Positions 54,484 to 64,000 of a DNA stretch of 64,000 bases are shown piece by piece (positions within the stretch are counted from its first letter, which is position 1; each line of letters begins with the position of its first letter). The notes under the pieces were generated by a model. The model was not told the DNA's origin. It did no database searches and was given only the letters and a program-made list of their open reading frames with translations. The stretch comes from Candidatus Izemoplasmatales bacterium. GTDB taxonomy: Bacteria > Bacillota_I > Bacilli_A > Izemoplasmatales > Hujiaoplasmataceae. The translations under genes were made by a program, and so were the position numbers. The stretch spans positions 19,186 to 83,185 of the forward strand of contig JAQVVR010000007.1 in NCBI GenBank assembly GCA_028698875.1, read 5' to 3'.

Positions 54484-54981
54484 ATGTCTAGAGAAGCTAT
54501 TATCGGTATCAAGCAAGAAGAAGTCAATCAACTCTCCAGCAAAATGAAAGATGCTAAATCTGTCGTTGTAGCTGAATATCGCGGACTAACCGTCAAAAAA
54601 ACCGAAGAATTGCGTCGCGCTCTTCGAAAAGAAGGATGCGAACTCGTTGTTGCGAAAAACAATATCGCCAAGCGAGCAGCCAAAGCTTGTGGATTTGAAG
54701 CGATTGATGTTGATTTAAAAGGCCCAAACGGAATTATTATTGCTTTTGAAGAGTCCGTTGCTGCCGCAAAAATACTACAAGAATTTGCACGTAAAAACGC
54801 CAAGCTGATTATAAAATCAGGCGTTATCGATGGTGATTTTTACACCCCGGCCCAAATTAAACAAATTGCATTGCTACCATCAAAAATGGGATTACTCACA
54901 ATGTTGGCCGGTCAACTCTATGGTCCGCTCAGAGAATTATCAATTGGTCTTGATTTACTGAACAAACAAAAAGAAAGCTAA
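54484..54981 (+). CDS. rplJ: 50S ribosomal protein L10
   Basis: 165 aa (MSREAIIGIKQEEVNQLSSKMKDAKSVVVAEYRGLTV ...). It forms the base of the L12 stalk and, with L12, feeds back on its leader. ATG 54484 follows AGGAGGTG; an in-frame TTG at 54451 lies within the attenuator. Confidence 0.97.
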   Translation: MSREAIIGIKQEEVNQLSSKMKDAKSVVVAEYRGLTVKKTEELRRALRKEGCELVVAKNNIAKRAAKACGFEAIDVDLKGPNGIIIAFEESVAAAKILQEFARKNAKLIIKSGVIDGDFYTPAQIKQIALLPSKMGLLTMLAGQLYGPLRELSIGLDLLNKQKES

Positions 54982-54998
54982 TAATGGAGGAAAATAAA

Positions 54999-55373
54999 AT
55001 GGCTAAAATCAACGCAAAAGAATTTATCGAATCGTTAAAAGAAATGACGATTCTCGAAGTTAAGGAATTAATCGATGCTATGAAAGCTGAATTTGGTATC
55101 GATCCATCAGCCGTCTCTGCAGCCCCGGTTGCAGCCGCTGTCCCAGAAGAAGAACAAGGTCCTAAAGAAGTTAACGTTATTTTGACCGCTGTTGGCGCTA
55201 GCAAAGTTGCTGTCATCAAAGTCGTTCGTGAGCTCACTGGTCTTGGACTTATTGATGCTAAGAATCTCGTTGACGCAGCTCCAAAAGCTATCAAAGAAAA
55301 AGTCAAAGAAGATGAAGCAAAAGAAATCGCCAAAAAACTTACTGATGCCGGAGCTTCTGTCGAAATTAAGTAA
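54999..55373 (+). CDS. rplL: 50S ribosomal protein L7/L12
   Basis: 124 aa. N-terminal dimerisation domain, an Ala/Pro/Glu-rich hinge (SAAPVAAAVPEEEQ) and the C-terminal factor-binding domain (EVNVILTAVGASKVAVIKVVRELTGLGLIDAK). It recruits GTPase factors to the ribosome. ATGGAGG precedes ATG 54999. Confidence 0.98.
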   Translation: MAKINAKEFIESLKEMTILEVKELIDAMKAEFGIDPSAVSAAPVAAAVPEEEQGPKEVNVILTAVGASKVAVIKVVRELTGLGLIDAKNLVDAAPKAIKEKVKEDEAKEIAKKLTDAGASVEIK

Positions 55374-55391
55374 GATACCATTCGAAGTCAT

Positions 55392-55414
55392 AACCTGAGG
55401 ATACTCAGGTTTTT
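55392..55414 (+). terminator. Terminator after rplL
   Basis: 8-bp stem AACCTGAG (55392-55399) with CTCAGGTT (55404-55411), loop GATA and a short T run, suggesting partial termination before rsmC and rpoBC. Confidence 0.8.
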
Positions 55415-55429
55415 GGCTATTCGGAGGAG

Positions 55430-56038
55430 GTGAGCATCATCAGTCATTACTTTTCAAAAGAAAATGACTTGCTCGCCAGCAATCGGAAAACCATTCGTTT
55501 TGTCATCCGGGGCAAAGATTTTGAAATGGTTACCGACAAAGGCGTTTTTTCCAAAGCGGGACTTGATTATGGATCTCGTGTTCTGCTTGATAATATTGAA
55601 CTTAGTTCCGACCTGACTGTGTTGGATCTGGGGTGCGGTTATGGTCCAATTGGCATTGTTGTAGCTCAATTGTTTTCAGCTAAAGTAGTCATGGCTGATA
55701 TCAACAATCGGGCAGTTCAGTTGGCGCAAGAAAATGCCATAAATAATCAAGTCAACATATCCGTCGTTCAAAGCGACGGTTTTGCCAACATACACGATAT
55801 ATTTGACGTGATTCTCTTGAATCCGCCAATTCGGACTGGCAAAAGAATTATATACGGAATGTTTGAGTCTGCCAAGAATCATTTGAAACCCGGTGGCAAA
55901 CTCATCATCGTCATTAACAAAAACCAAGGTGCTGAAACAGCGCTAGTTTTTTTGCGGTCGATATACGCAAATGTCGATATGATTGCCAAAAAATCAGGTT
56001 ACTATGTGATATGTTGTCAAATTTCATTGACTGTTTGA
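55430..56038 (+). CDS. rsmC: RsmC-like class I rRNA methyltransferase (YbxB)
   Basis: 202 aa. SAM-binding VLDLGCGYGPIGI and the catalytic motif NPPIRTGK of guanine-N2 methyltransferases of 16S rRNA (G1207 in E. coli RsmC). The conserved Bacillota place between rplL and rpoB supports the YbxB assignment. The GTG start overlaps GGAGGAGG (spacing only a few bases), so the exact start is uncertain; no alternative is clearly better. Confidence 0.88.
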   Translation: MSIISHYFSKENDLLASNRKTIRFVIRGKDFEMVTDKGVFSKAGLDYGSRVLLDNIELSSDLTVLDLGCGYGPIGIVVAQLFSAKVVMADINNRAVQLAQENAINNQVNISVVQSDGFANIHDIFDVILLNPPIRTGKRIIYGMFESAKNHLKPGGKLIIVINKNQGAETALVFLRSIYANVDMIAKKSGYYVICCQISLTV

Positions 56039-56055
56039 CATGGTTGTGATAAAAT
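56027..56055 (+). promoter_or_regulatory. Promoter of rpoBC
   Basis: -35 TTGACT (56027-56032), 17-bp spacer, extended -10 TGATAAAAT (56047-56055). It overlaps the last codons of rsmC, giving rpoBC its own promoter. Confidence 0.75.
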
Positions 56056-56059
56056 ATTT

Positions 56060-56092
56060 AAATGCGATAGAATGCGCATTTTTGTATTTTTG
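56060..56092 (+). terminator. Terminator or attenuator hairpin before rpoB
   Basis: 7-bp stem AAATGCG (56060-56066) with CGCATTT (56075-56081), followed by TTG and another T run (TATTTTT). It begins at the expected rpoBC transcription start, so it may stop rsmC read-through and weaken rpoBC. Confidence 0.55.
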
Positions 56093-56157
56093 AGATATGT
56101 TTTTGGGGTTATAAACCTTTTTCGTGCTTCACTTATTTCTTCAATTGGGGTGATTTT

Positions 56158-59100
56158 GTGGATTACAAAACTGTAAAATACGGCAAAAAAAGAGAAAGAA
56201 GAAATTATTCTCGAGTTAAGTCAAATGTTGAATTACCAAATTTGATTGAAGTTCAGACCTCATCGTTTGACTGGTTTATCAACAATGGACTTAAAGAATT
56301 ATTTGCCGATATATCGCCGATTACCAACTTTACCGAAAATTTGGAAGTCTATTTCGGAGATTATGAATTTGGAGAACCTAAGTATTCTGTTCTCGAATGT
56401 AAAGAAAAAGACATAACTTATTCCCGTCCGCTGCGGGTCACTGTTCGCCTTTTAAACAAAGACGCAGTCGACAAAGAAACCGGAGAAGTTATTGTAAAAG
56501 ATTATATTAAAGAACAACGGATTTTTATGGGTGATTTTCCGGTTATGTCACCGGTCGGAACATTTATTATTAATGGTTCCGAACGGGTCATTGTATCGCA
56601 GATCGTGCGTTCTTCTGGGGTTTTCTTCTCAGAAGAGGTTGATAAAAAAACCTTGCAAAGACGATACCTTGGTCAAGTCATTCCCACTCGAGGGGCTTGG
56701 CTCGAATACGAAATTGGATCTAAAGATTTACTTTACGCTAAAATCGATCGCTCCAAAAAGATTTATATGTCAACAATGATTAAAGCTCTTGGCCTGTCAT
56801 CAACAGACCAAATTTTGAATTTGTTTGGAGAAAATCCGCTTTTAGCTGCCACACTGGAAAAGGATTTAACAGTTAACGCAGAAGAAGCCATGAAAGAAGT
56901 CTACGCCAAAATTCGTCAGGGTGAGACCGCGACAACCGAAGGCGCCAGATCATTTTTTGTTTCTCGGCTTTTTGATGAAAAGCGATATGACCTAGCTGAA
57001 GTAGGCCGGTTTAAAATTAATCAAAAGATGGATATAATTACAAGAATCAGACAACTAATCGATAAAGGAATTGAAGTCCGATTTGACTCAGATATAGTCG
57101 ATAATAATACTGGGGAAATCGTTTTCAGTGGGAAACAAATCATCAATGATGTGGTTCTTGATCAATTGGCTAATAGCCGTCACTTAATTACATCAAGAGT
57201 GATTTTTGATGCTGACTTGGAAGCGGAGTTACAGATTCACCTCGACCGCGAAGCCCGTAAAGAAGCACCGAGTGAAAATCTAAACGAAGATTATATCGAA
57301 AAGGTCATTCGCGATTGTTTTATCGAATCACTATCAATTGTTATTGGTATCAATGGCGAACAAAAAACCGTTAAATTAATCGGAAATAACTCATTTGAAA
57401 CCCGACTTCATATTACCACTTCGGATATTATCGCAAGTATATCATACTATCTAAATCTTTTTGACCGTGTTGGTTCACTTGATGATATCGATCATTTAGG
57501 AAACCGTCGACTACGTCTGATCGGGGAATTGTTAAAAAATCAATTCCGAATCGGATTAGCGAAAATGGAAAAAAATGTAAAAGACCGGATGTCGACAAAA
57601 GAGTCAAAAGACATGACACCACAAAATTTAATTAATATCCGCCCTTTGACATCATCATTGAAAGAGTTTTTTGGTAGCAGTCAGCTTTCACAATTCATGC
57701 AACAAACAAATCCTTTGGATGAAATCACCCATAAACGGCGGATTTCTGCTCTCGGACCTGGTGGACTCACCAGAGACAGAGCCTCATTTGAAGTTCGTGA
57801 TGTTCATCAATCACACTACGGTCGTATTTGCCCGATTGAAACCCCAGAAGGTCAAAATATCGGTTTGATCAACTCTTTGGCATGTTATGTCAAAGTAAAT
57901 AAATATGGATTCATGGAAACTCCATATCTTAAAATTGACAAGGATACTCGAGTTGTTACCGATAAACTCGATTATTTGTCTGCCGACGATGAGCAAAAAC
58001 ACGTTATTGCTCAAGCCAATGTCGAACTAAATGATGATATGACAATCAAAGAAGAACGTGTTATCGCTCGTTACCAAGGTGAAACACGAATATTTGATCG
58101 GGAAAGATGCGATTATATGGATGTTAGTCCACAACAAATCGTGTCAATTTCCACTGCTTGTATTCCCTTCTTGGAGCATGATGATGCTAATCGCGCCCTA
58201 ATGGGAGCGAACATGCAACGGCAAGCGATTCCCCTTTTAAAACCGGAAGCCCCATTTGTGGGTACTGGCATCGAATATAAAACAGCTCACGACTCAGGAA
58301 CTTGCGTAATTGCTCATCATGATGGTGTTGTCGAAAGCGCCGATGGGTTAACTGTTAAGGTTCGTCGTGAAGATGGAATTCTTGATATATATAATTTGGC
58401 AAAATTCATGCGTAGTAATCAAGGAACTTGTATTAATCAAAAGCCAATCGTTGAAATGGGCGAAATCATCAAAGTTGGCGATACTATCGCCGATGGTCCT
58501 TCCATGGAAATGGGCGAACTTGCACTCGGACGGAATGTCGTTGTTGCTTTCATGACTTGGAATGGATACAACTTTGAAGATGCTGTCATCATGAATGAAC
58601 GGTTAGTCAAAGAAGATGTATATACATCAATTCATATTGAAAAGTACGAGCTTGAAGCTCGCGATACAAAGCTCGGAAAAGAAGAAATCACCCGCGAAAT
58701 TCCCAATGTTGGCGAAGAAGGACGAAAATATTTAGATGACAAAGGAATCATTATTCCTGGCGCTGAAGTAAAAGAAGGCGACATTCTCGTTGGTAAAGTT
58801 ACTCCAAAAGGACAAACCGACCCAACACCCGAAGATCGGCTCCTTCTCGCGATTTTCGGAGAAAAATCCCGTGAGGTTCGTGATACTTCTTTGCGTGTTC
58901 CTCATGGCGGTGGTGGAATCATTCATAGCGTCAAAGTATTTTCTCGAGAAAATGAAGACGAACTCGCACCGGGAGTTAATGAAGTTGTTCGGGTTTATAT
59001 CGTTCAAAAACGGAAAATTTCCGAGGGCGACAAAATGTCAGGACGTCATGGAAACAAAGGCGTTATTTCCAAGATTCTTCCTTCTGAGGACATGCCTTAC

Positions 59101-59787
59101 ATGCCAGATGGAACACCGATTGATATCATGTTAAACCCAATGGGAATTCCATCGCGGATGAATATCGGACAAGTCTTAGAGATTCATCTGGGCATGGCCG
59201 CAAAACGATTAGGCCTCCATATTGCCACACCCGTTTTTGACGGCGTTAAACAAAGCGATTTAGAAGCCATTATGAAAGAGGCTGGCATGGATGATGATGG
59301 CAAGACCGTCTTGTATGATGGACGGACCGGCCAGCGATTTGACAACCGTGTTTCTGTTGGTGTTATGTATATGATTAAACTCGACCATATGGTTGATGAT
59401 AAATTACACGCCAGAAGCGTTGGACCATACACACTTGTTACTCAACAACCAATGGGTGGTAAAGCACAAAATGGCGGTCAACGATTTGGAGAAATGGAAG
59501 TTTGGGCCTTAGAAGCTTATGGCGCTGCTTACACACTTCAAGAAATGTTAACAGTCAAATCTGATGATATCATTGGTCGAAATAAAGTCTTCCGAGCTAT
59601 TGTCGATGGTCAACCGATTCCTGATCCAAGTTTACCTGAATCATTCCGAGTATTAACGAGAGAATTACGATCATTGGGCATTTATGTCGAATTAATTAGT
59701 AAGGAAACCGGTATCAACGAAGTTAACCGTAGCCTCGTCGATGATGATGTGGAAGATTACATCACCAAATACGGGTTTCAATCGTAG
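56158..59787 (+). CDS. rpoB: RNA polymerase beta subunit
   Basis: 1209 aa, full length for the low-GC type. It contains the rifampicin-pocket region ([29 protein letters not shown]), [18 protein letters not shown] and the C-terminal [25 protein letters not shown]. The GTG start follows GGGGTGAT. An approximately 100-nt leader precedes it. Beta forms the catalytic core with beta-prime 15 bases downstream. Confidence 0.98.
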   Translation: MDYKTVKYGKKRERRNYSRVKSNVELPNLIEVQTSSFDWFINNGLKELFADISPITNFTENLEVYFGDYEFGEPKYSVLECKEKDITYSRPLRVTVRLLNKDAVDKETGEVIVKDYIKEQRIFMGDFPVMSPVGTFIINGSERVIVSQIVRSSGVFFSEEVDKKTLQRRYLGQVIPTRGAWLEYEIGSKDLLYAKIDRSKKIYMSTMIKALGLSSTDQILNLFGENPLLAATLEKDLTVNAEEAMKEVYAKIRQGETATTEGARSFFVSRLFDEKRYDLAEVGRFKINQKMDIITRIRQLIDKGIEVRFDSDIVDNNTGEIVFSGKQIINDVVLDQLANSRHLITSRVIFDADLEAELQIHLDREARKEAPSENLNEDYIEKVIRDCFIESLSIVIGINGEQKTVKLIGNNSFETRLHITTSDIIASISYYLNLFDRVGSLDDIDHLGNRRLRLIGELLKNQFRIGLAKMEKNVKDRMSTKESKDMTPQNLINIRPLTSSLKEFFGSSQLSQFMQQTNPLDEITHKRRISALGPGGLTRDRASFEVRDVHQSHYGRICPIETPEGQNIGLINSLACYVKVNKYGFMETPYLKIDKDTRVVTDKLDYLSADDEQKHVIAQANVELNDDMTIKEERVIARYQGETRIFDRERCDYMDVSPQQIVSISTACIPFLEHDDANRALMGANMQRQAIPLLKPEAPFVGTGIEYKTAHDSGTCVIAHHDGVVESADGLTVKVRREDGILDIYNLAKFMRSNQGTCINQKPIVEMGEIIKVGDTIADGPSMEMGELALGRNVVVAFMTWNGYNFEDAVIMNERLVKEDVYTSIHIEKYELEARDTKLGKEEITREIPNVGEEGRKYLDDKGIIIPGAEVKEGDILVGKVTPKGQTDPTPEDRLLLAIFGEKSREVRDTSLRVPHGGGGIIHSVKVFSRENEDELAPGVNEVVRVYIVQKRKISEGDKMSGRHGNKGVISKILPSEDMPYMPDGTPIDIMLNPMGIPSRMNIGQVLEIHLGMAAKRLGLHIATPVFDGVKQSDLEAIMKEAGMDDDGKTVLYDGRTGQRFDNRVSVGVMYMIKLDHMVDDKLHARSVGPYTLVTQQPMGGKAQNGGQRFGEMEVWALEAYGAAYTLQEMLTVKSDDIIGRNKVFRAIVDGQPIPDPSLPESFRVLTRELRSLGIYVELISKETGINEVNRSLVDDDVEDYITKYGFQS

Positions 59788-59802
59788 GGGGGAGAGCAGA
59801 AA

Positions 59803-62800
59803 ATGAGCCAAAAATTTTCGCATCTGAAGATCAGATTAGCCTCTCCAGAAGAAATCCGCAGTTGGTCCTATGGTGAAGTTAAAAAACATGAGACCATCAA
59901 TTATCGAACTTTAAAACCAGAAAAAGATGGATTGTTCTGTGAAGTAATCTTTGGTCCAACCAAAGATTTCCAATGTGCTTGTAGCAATAAATCGAAACGC
60001 AGTACGCATCCGGGCAAAAAATGCCCCGTTTGTGGTGTTGAATACACCGAAAGCAAAGTTCGTCGCGAACGGATGGGCCATATCGAATTGGCTGCCCCGG
60101 TTGTTCATGCGTGGTATCTTCGTAACAGTCCTTCACGGCTTGCAATTTTGCTTGACATCAAATCCAAAGAATTAGAAGAAGTCGTATACTTAGCTTCTTA
60201 CATTGTTGTTGATCCCGGTGATACCGGATTACTTTATAAGCAAATCATCTCTGAAGCTGATTATACAAAATATTACTTTGAATTTGGAAGTCGATTTAAA
60301 GCTTTGACCGGTGCTGAAGCCGTTAAATACTTACTTAAAAAAATTGACTTAGAAAAAGAAGCAGTCAACCTTCGTAAAGAGTTAAAGACCGCTTCCAAAC
60401 AACGGCGAGAAAAAATCATCAAACGATTGAATGTTGTCGAAGCATTCAAAAATTCGGATAACAAACCCGAATGGATGGTTTTAGATGTTCTTCCCGTTAT
60501 TCCACCGGATTTACGACCGATGGTTCAACTTGATGGCGGTCGATTTGCCACCACTGATTTGAATGATCTTTATCGTCGAATTCTTAATCGTAACAATCGC
60601 TTGAAACGCCAGTTTGAACAGGGCGCTCCCCATCTAATTACAAAGAACGAAAAACGTATGTTGCAAGAAGCTGTCGATGCGCTCATTGACAACTCCAAGC
60701 GTGGACGTAAAGTCGTTGTAGAAAAAAATAGGGCTTTAAAATCATTGTCAGATATGCTCCGGGGAAAACAAGGACGTTTCCGTCAGAATCTTCTTGGAAA
60801 ACGTGTCGATTATTCCGGACGTTCCGTTATTGTTGTTGGACCGGATTTGGAAATGTATCAATGCGGACTGCCAAAGGAAATGGCAATTATTTTATTCAAA
60901 CCATTTGTTATTCGCGAATTAATAAGTCGTAACATAACCTCAAACATTCGCAGCGCTAAACGTTTAATTGAAACTCTTGATGGCCGAATTTGGGGCGTTT
61001 TAGAGGACGTTATCAAAGAACATCCCGTCCTTTTGAATCGCGCACCGACACTTCATCGTTTGGGAATCCAAGCTTTTGAGCCAAAACTAGTTGAAGGTAA
61101 AGCCATCAGGCTTCACCCGCTAGTCACAACGGCATTCAATGCCGACTTTGATGGCGATCAAATGGCTGTTCACGTTCCTCTTTCGGAAGAAGCTCAAGCT
61201 GAAGCTCGGGTCTTAATGCTTGCTTCAAATAACATTTTGAATCCTAAGGATGGAAAACCAGTTGTTACACCTTCACAAGATATGGTGCTTGGCAACTACT
61301 ATCTTACTTTAGAACGTGCAGCAGAAATTGGTGAAGGGCGTGTCTTTAAAGATTATAATGAAGCAATTCTCGCATATGAAAATAAAAACATTACTTTGCA
61401 TTCGCGAATCGCTATTCGCTCCGAGTCACTAGAACGACCAATTCCCAACAGCTTAAAGGATTGCTATTTAGTAACCACTTGTGGGAAAATGATTTTTAAT
61501 ACGATTTTACCGCCATCATTCCCATTCATCAACGAAGCGACCAAAGCCAATCTGGAGCATGAAACACCAGCGAAATACTTTTTGCCAATGGGAGTTAATA
61601 TCCCCGAAGCAATTAAGAAAATGCCACTTGTTGACCCCTTTAAAAAGAAATTTTTGTCGATGATTATTGCGCAAATATTTGCTAAATACAAAATCAACGA
61701 AACTTCAAAAATGCTAGACAAATTAAAAAACATTGGCTTTCAGTACTCAACAATTTCGGGAATTACAGTTGCTGCCAGTGATGTCCAAGTTTATTCACGC
61801 AAACAAGAAGTTTTAGATTACCATGATGAGCAAGTCGACACCATTCAAGACCTTTACAACACCGGTCTTTTAACTGACTCCGAACGGGGAAAATTAGTTA
61901 TTAAAGAATGGGAAAAAGCCAAAGATGAAATTCAGGAAGGCTTGTTAAAAGAACTAACGAAAGACAATCACATCTATATGATGAGCGATTCTGGGGCTCG
62001 TGGTAATGCTTCTAACTTTACCCAACTTGCCGGAATGCGGGGTTTGATGGCTAACCCTTCCGGTGGAACCATCGAATTACCGATTAAAGCCAATTTCCGT
62101 GAAGGATTGACAATGAGTGAATTTTTTATTTCAACTCACGGAGCTCGAAAGGGATCAACCGACACCGCTTTAAAAACAGCTGAATCGGGATATTTGACTC
62201 GTCGTCTTGTGGATGTAAGTCAAGACGTGGTCATAGTTGAAGAAGATTGTGGTACTGACAAGGGTGTGCGCGTAAAAGCATTGCTTGATCGCGATGGAAA
62301 ACCGATTGAAAACTTATTTGATCGAATCCATGGCCGATATGCTTCCTGTGACTTTGTTCATCCTTTCACTGGGGAAACATTAGTATATCGCAATCATTAT
62401 ATTACTGAAGACATTGCCAAAGCTATCTCTGAGTCAGGAGTCAATCCCAACAACCCTCTTGATACCGTGGAGATTTCTGTTGGTATCCGCACCTGTTTGA
62501 CTTGTACCTCTAAAGTTGGTGTTTGCCGGAAATGTTATGGTAAGAACATGGCTACCGGTGAAAAAGCTGAAGTTGGTGAGTCGGTTGGTACCATTGCCGC
62601 TCAATCAATCGGTGAACCGGGAACTCAATTAACGATGAGAACATTCCACACCGGTGGCGTTGCCGGCGATGATATCACTCAAGGTTTACCTCGGGTTCAA
62701 GAATTATTTGAAGCCAGAACTTCGAAGGGGAAAGCTATCATCTCCGAAATCAATGGCACTGTAAAGGAAATTCAGCAAGTCGAAGAGCGATATCTCATCA

Positions 62801-63432
62801 CCGTAAGCAATGATATTGAAACAAAGAAATATGAGACCAATTCCAATGTCCAACCACTAGTAAAAAAAGATGATGATGTTACGGCAGGTATGCAACTAAC
62901 CGAAGGCGCCATCGATCCAAAAGAATTGCTTCGAGTAAGCGACATGGAAGCTGTTCAACAATACATTTTAAAAGAAGTTCAAAAAGTATATCGATCCCAA
63001 GCGGTAGAAATTTCTGACAAACATTTGGAAATTATTATTCGCCAAATGACAAGGAAATTAAACGTTATGCTAGAGGGCGACACGATTTTGCTTCCGGGAG
63101 CTCAAATTTCCATTAATGAATTTATCGAAGCTAATCGGGAAGCACTATTGACAGGAAAACGTCCAGCAGTTGCCAAACCAGTTCTGCTCGGAATTACAAA
63201 GGCATCATTACGATCTGACTCGTTCCTATCAGCGGCATCGTTCCAGGAAACCACTCGCGTTTTAACCGATGCGGCAATTCGTGGTAAGTTCGATCCATTG
63301 CTTGGACTTAAAGAAAACGTCATTATCGGCGGACTAATTCCAGCCGGTACTGGGATTCTCAGACACACCGCACTCAATTACGAAGCTCCGGTCGTCGAAG
63401 AAGAAGATCCGTACGCCGATTTTGAAGAATAA
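59803..63432 (+). CDS. rpoC: RNA polymerase beta-prime subunit
   Basis: 1209 aa. N-terminal zinc finger with Cys58, Cys60, Cys74 and Cys77; catalytic NADFDGD with Asp448, Asp450 and Asp452 holding the active-site Mg; second zinc site including CLTC and CRKC; C-terminal [16 protein letters not shown]. It completes the core enzyme with RpoA (22002) and RpoB. The ribosome binding site is GGGGGGAG. A strong terminator follows and then the rRNA operon. Confidence 0.98.
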   Translation: MSQKFSHLKIRLASPEEIRSWSYGEVKKHETINYRTLKPEKDGLFCEVIFGPTKDFQCACSNKSKRSTHPGKKCPVCGVEYTESKVRRERMGHIELAAPVVHAWYLRNSPSRLAILLDIKSKELEEVVYLASYIVVDPGDTGLLYKQIISEADYTKYYFEFGSRFKALTGAEAVKYLLKKIDLEKEAVNLRKELKTASKQRREKIIKRLNVVEAFKNSDNKPEWMVLDVLPVIPPDLRPMVQLDGGRFATTDLNDLYRRILNRNNRLKRQFEQGAPHLITKNEKRMLQEAVDALIDNSKRGRKVVVEKNRALKSLSDMLRGKQGRFRQNLLGKRVDYSGRSVIVVGPDLEMYQCGLPKEMAIILFKPFVIRELISRNITSNIRSAKRLIETLDGRIWGVLEDVIKEHPVLLNRAPTLHRLGIQAFEPKLVEGKAIRLHPLVTTAFNADFDGDQMAVHVPLSEEAQAEARVLMLASNNILNPKDGKPVVTPSQDMVLGNYYLTLERAAEIGEGRVFKDYNEAILAYENKNITLHSRIAIRSESLERPIPNSLKDCYLVTTCGKMIFNTILPPSFPFINEATKANLEHETPAKYFLPMGVNIPEAIKKMPLVDPFKKKFLSMIIAQIFAKYKINETSKMLDKLKNIGFQYSTISGITVAASDVQVYSRKQEVLDYHDEQVDTIQDLYNTGLLTDSERGKLVIKEWEKAKDEIQEGLLKELTKDNHIYMMSDSGARGNASNFTQLAGMRGLMANPSGGTIELPIKANFREGLTMSEFFISTHGARKGSTDTALKTAESGYLTRRLVDVSQDVVIVEEDCGTDKGVRVKALLDRDGKPIENLFDRIHGRYASCDFVHPFTGETLVYRNHYITEDIAKAISESGVNPNNPLDTVEISVGIRTCLTCTSKVGVCRKCYGKNMATGEKAEVGESVGTIAAQSIGEPGTQLTMRTFHTGGVAGDDITQGLPRVQELFEARTSKGKAIISEINGTVKEIQQVEERYLITVSNDIETKKYETNSNVQPLVKKDDDVTAGMQLTEGAIDPKELLRVSDMEAVQQYILKEVQKVYRSQAVEISDKHLEIIIRQMTRKLNVMLEGDTILLPGAQISINEFIEANREALLTGKRPAVAKPVLLGITKASLRSDSFLSAASFQETTRVLTDAAIRGKFDPLLGLKENVIIGGLIPAGTGILRHTALNYEAPVVEEEDPYADFEE

Positions 63433-63441
63433 CAAGCTTTT

Positions 63442-63472
63442 GAAGAGGTTATTTATAACCTCTTCTTTTTTT
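63442..63472 (+). terminator. Terminator of rpoBC
   Basis: 10-bp stem GAAGAGGTTA (63442-63451) with TAACCTCTTC (63456-63465), loop TTTA, followed by seven T residues. Confidence 0.9.
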
Positions 63473-63517
63473 GCTTTTTGGCTCTGAATATAATTGTTTA
63501 AAACGGATTGAAAATTG

Positions 63518-63546
63518 TTGACATCCAAAAAGAGGTATGATAGAAT
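63518..63546 (+). promoter_or_regulatory. Promoter of the rRNA operon
   Basis: -35 TTGACA (63518-63523), 17-bp spacer, -10 TAGAAT (63541-63546) with an extended TGA before it. The region upstream is A/T-rich and could act as an UP element. Confidence 0.88.
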
Positions 63547-63583
63547 ATAAAAGCGCGCGAAGAAAAGCGAAGAGCGGCAAACA

Positions 63584-63597
63584 GGTCTTTGAAAACT
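63584..63597 (+). promoter_or_regulatory. boxA-like antitermination site in the rRNA leader
   Basis: GGTCTTTGAAAACT resembles the Bacillota boxA (TGTTCTTTGAAAAC) bound by NusB-S10 to prevent Rho-dependent and premature termination of rRNA. It lies about 75 bases before 16S. Confidence 0.65.
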
Positions 63598-63661
63598 AAA
63601 CAGAAGAAAGTACGAACAACAAAAACCGATTAAAAAGAAGAGCTAACAAACCATTCATAAA

Positions 63662-64000
<339 letters not shown>

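Noticed and set aside
54929..55381. 150-codon minus-strand frame opposite rplL
   Set aside because: Antisense of the Ala/Glu/Lys-rich L7/L12 gene gives a Ser/Ala/Leu-rich frame without its own signals.
56158..63432. rpoB and rpoC both encode exactly 1209 residues
   Set aside because: The sequences are unrelated and each is of normal length for its family; coincidence, not duplication.
63442..63660. tRNA gene between rpoC and 16S
   Set aside because: The stretch contains only the terminator, promoter, boxA-like site and leader; no cloverleaf or TTCGA arm found.

Overview
This window is a low-GC chromosomal segment from a Bacillota/Mollicutes-type bacterium. The evidence is the gene content and order (ecfA1-ecfA2-ecfT-truA behind rplQ, tmk-holB-ricT-trmN6-rsmI-metG, and cysS-mrnC-rlmB-sigH-rpmG-secE-nusG ... 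rplKAJL-rsmC-rpoBC), strong GGAGG ribosome binding sites, sigma-A-type promoters and an L10-leader attenuator. The 16S rRNA start (GGATAAACGCTGGCGGCATGCC) resembles Mollicutes-like lineages. UGA is used as a stop (for example rplX, ecfT, trmN6, rsmI, rsmC) and Trp is UGG, so this is not a UGA-Trp mycoplasma. An uncultured Acholeplasma/Izemoplasma/RF39-like or Erysipelotrichia-like lineage is a reasonable guess, but the exact taxon is not established here.

Layout. Positions 1-8.7 kb are an accessory region: the extreme start of a leftward gene, an iron-type alcohol/aldehyde reductase, a leftward heliorhodopsin with its retinal lysine and counterion intact, an SDR epimerase behind an operator-like palindrome, a sialate-O-acetylesterase homologue whose catalytic triad appears to be lost, a RecB-nuclease/XPD-helicase fusion, and a membrane-anchored PI-PLC-like phosphodiesterase. 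From 8.7 to 23.3 kb runs one uninterrupted S10-spc-alpha ribosomal operon (rpsJ to rplQ, including secY, adk, map, infA and rpoA). 23.5-27.1 kb holds the ECF vitamin-transporter energizing module and a TruA with an unusual N-terminal domain. 27.1-28.7 kb is a leftward zinc/manganese-type ABC transporter. 28.8-35.5 kb is a replication, tRNA and rRNA modification cluster ending in metG. 35.6-36.5 kb is rplM-rpsI. 36.6-43.6 kb has a heterodimeric multidrug-type ABC exporter, cardiolipin synthase, rmuC and a cold-shock gene. 43.7-48.1 kb is cysS to nusG. 48.2-53.0 kb carries two large ABC-FtsX exporters inserted between nusG and rplK. 53.0-63.4 kb is rplK-rplA-rplJ-rplL-rsmC-rpoB-rpoC. The 5' end of a 16S rRNA gene begins at about 63.66 kb and is cut by the window end.

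Most genes supply the translation and transcription machinery, and several leaders look autoregulatory: two L1-type sites before rplK and rplA, an L10 leader with attenuator before rplJ, and structured or candidate leaders before rpsJ and rplM. The most unusual items are the heliorhodopsin, the NTF2-like/TruA fusion, the apparent pseudo-esterase, the nuclease-helicase fusion, the duplicated L1 motif, the ABC pair splitting nusG from rplK, and an rRNA operon directly behind rpoC where the str operon often lies. No tRNA gene, CRISPR array, IS element or prophage was recognised, and no gene-free gap exceeds 300 bases.
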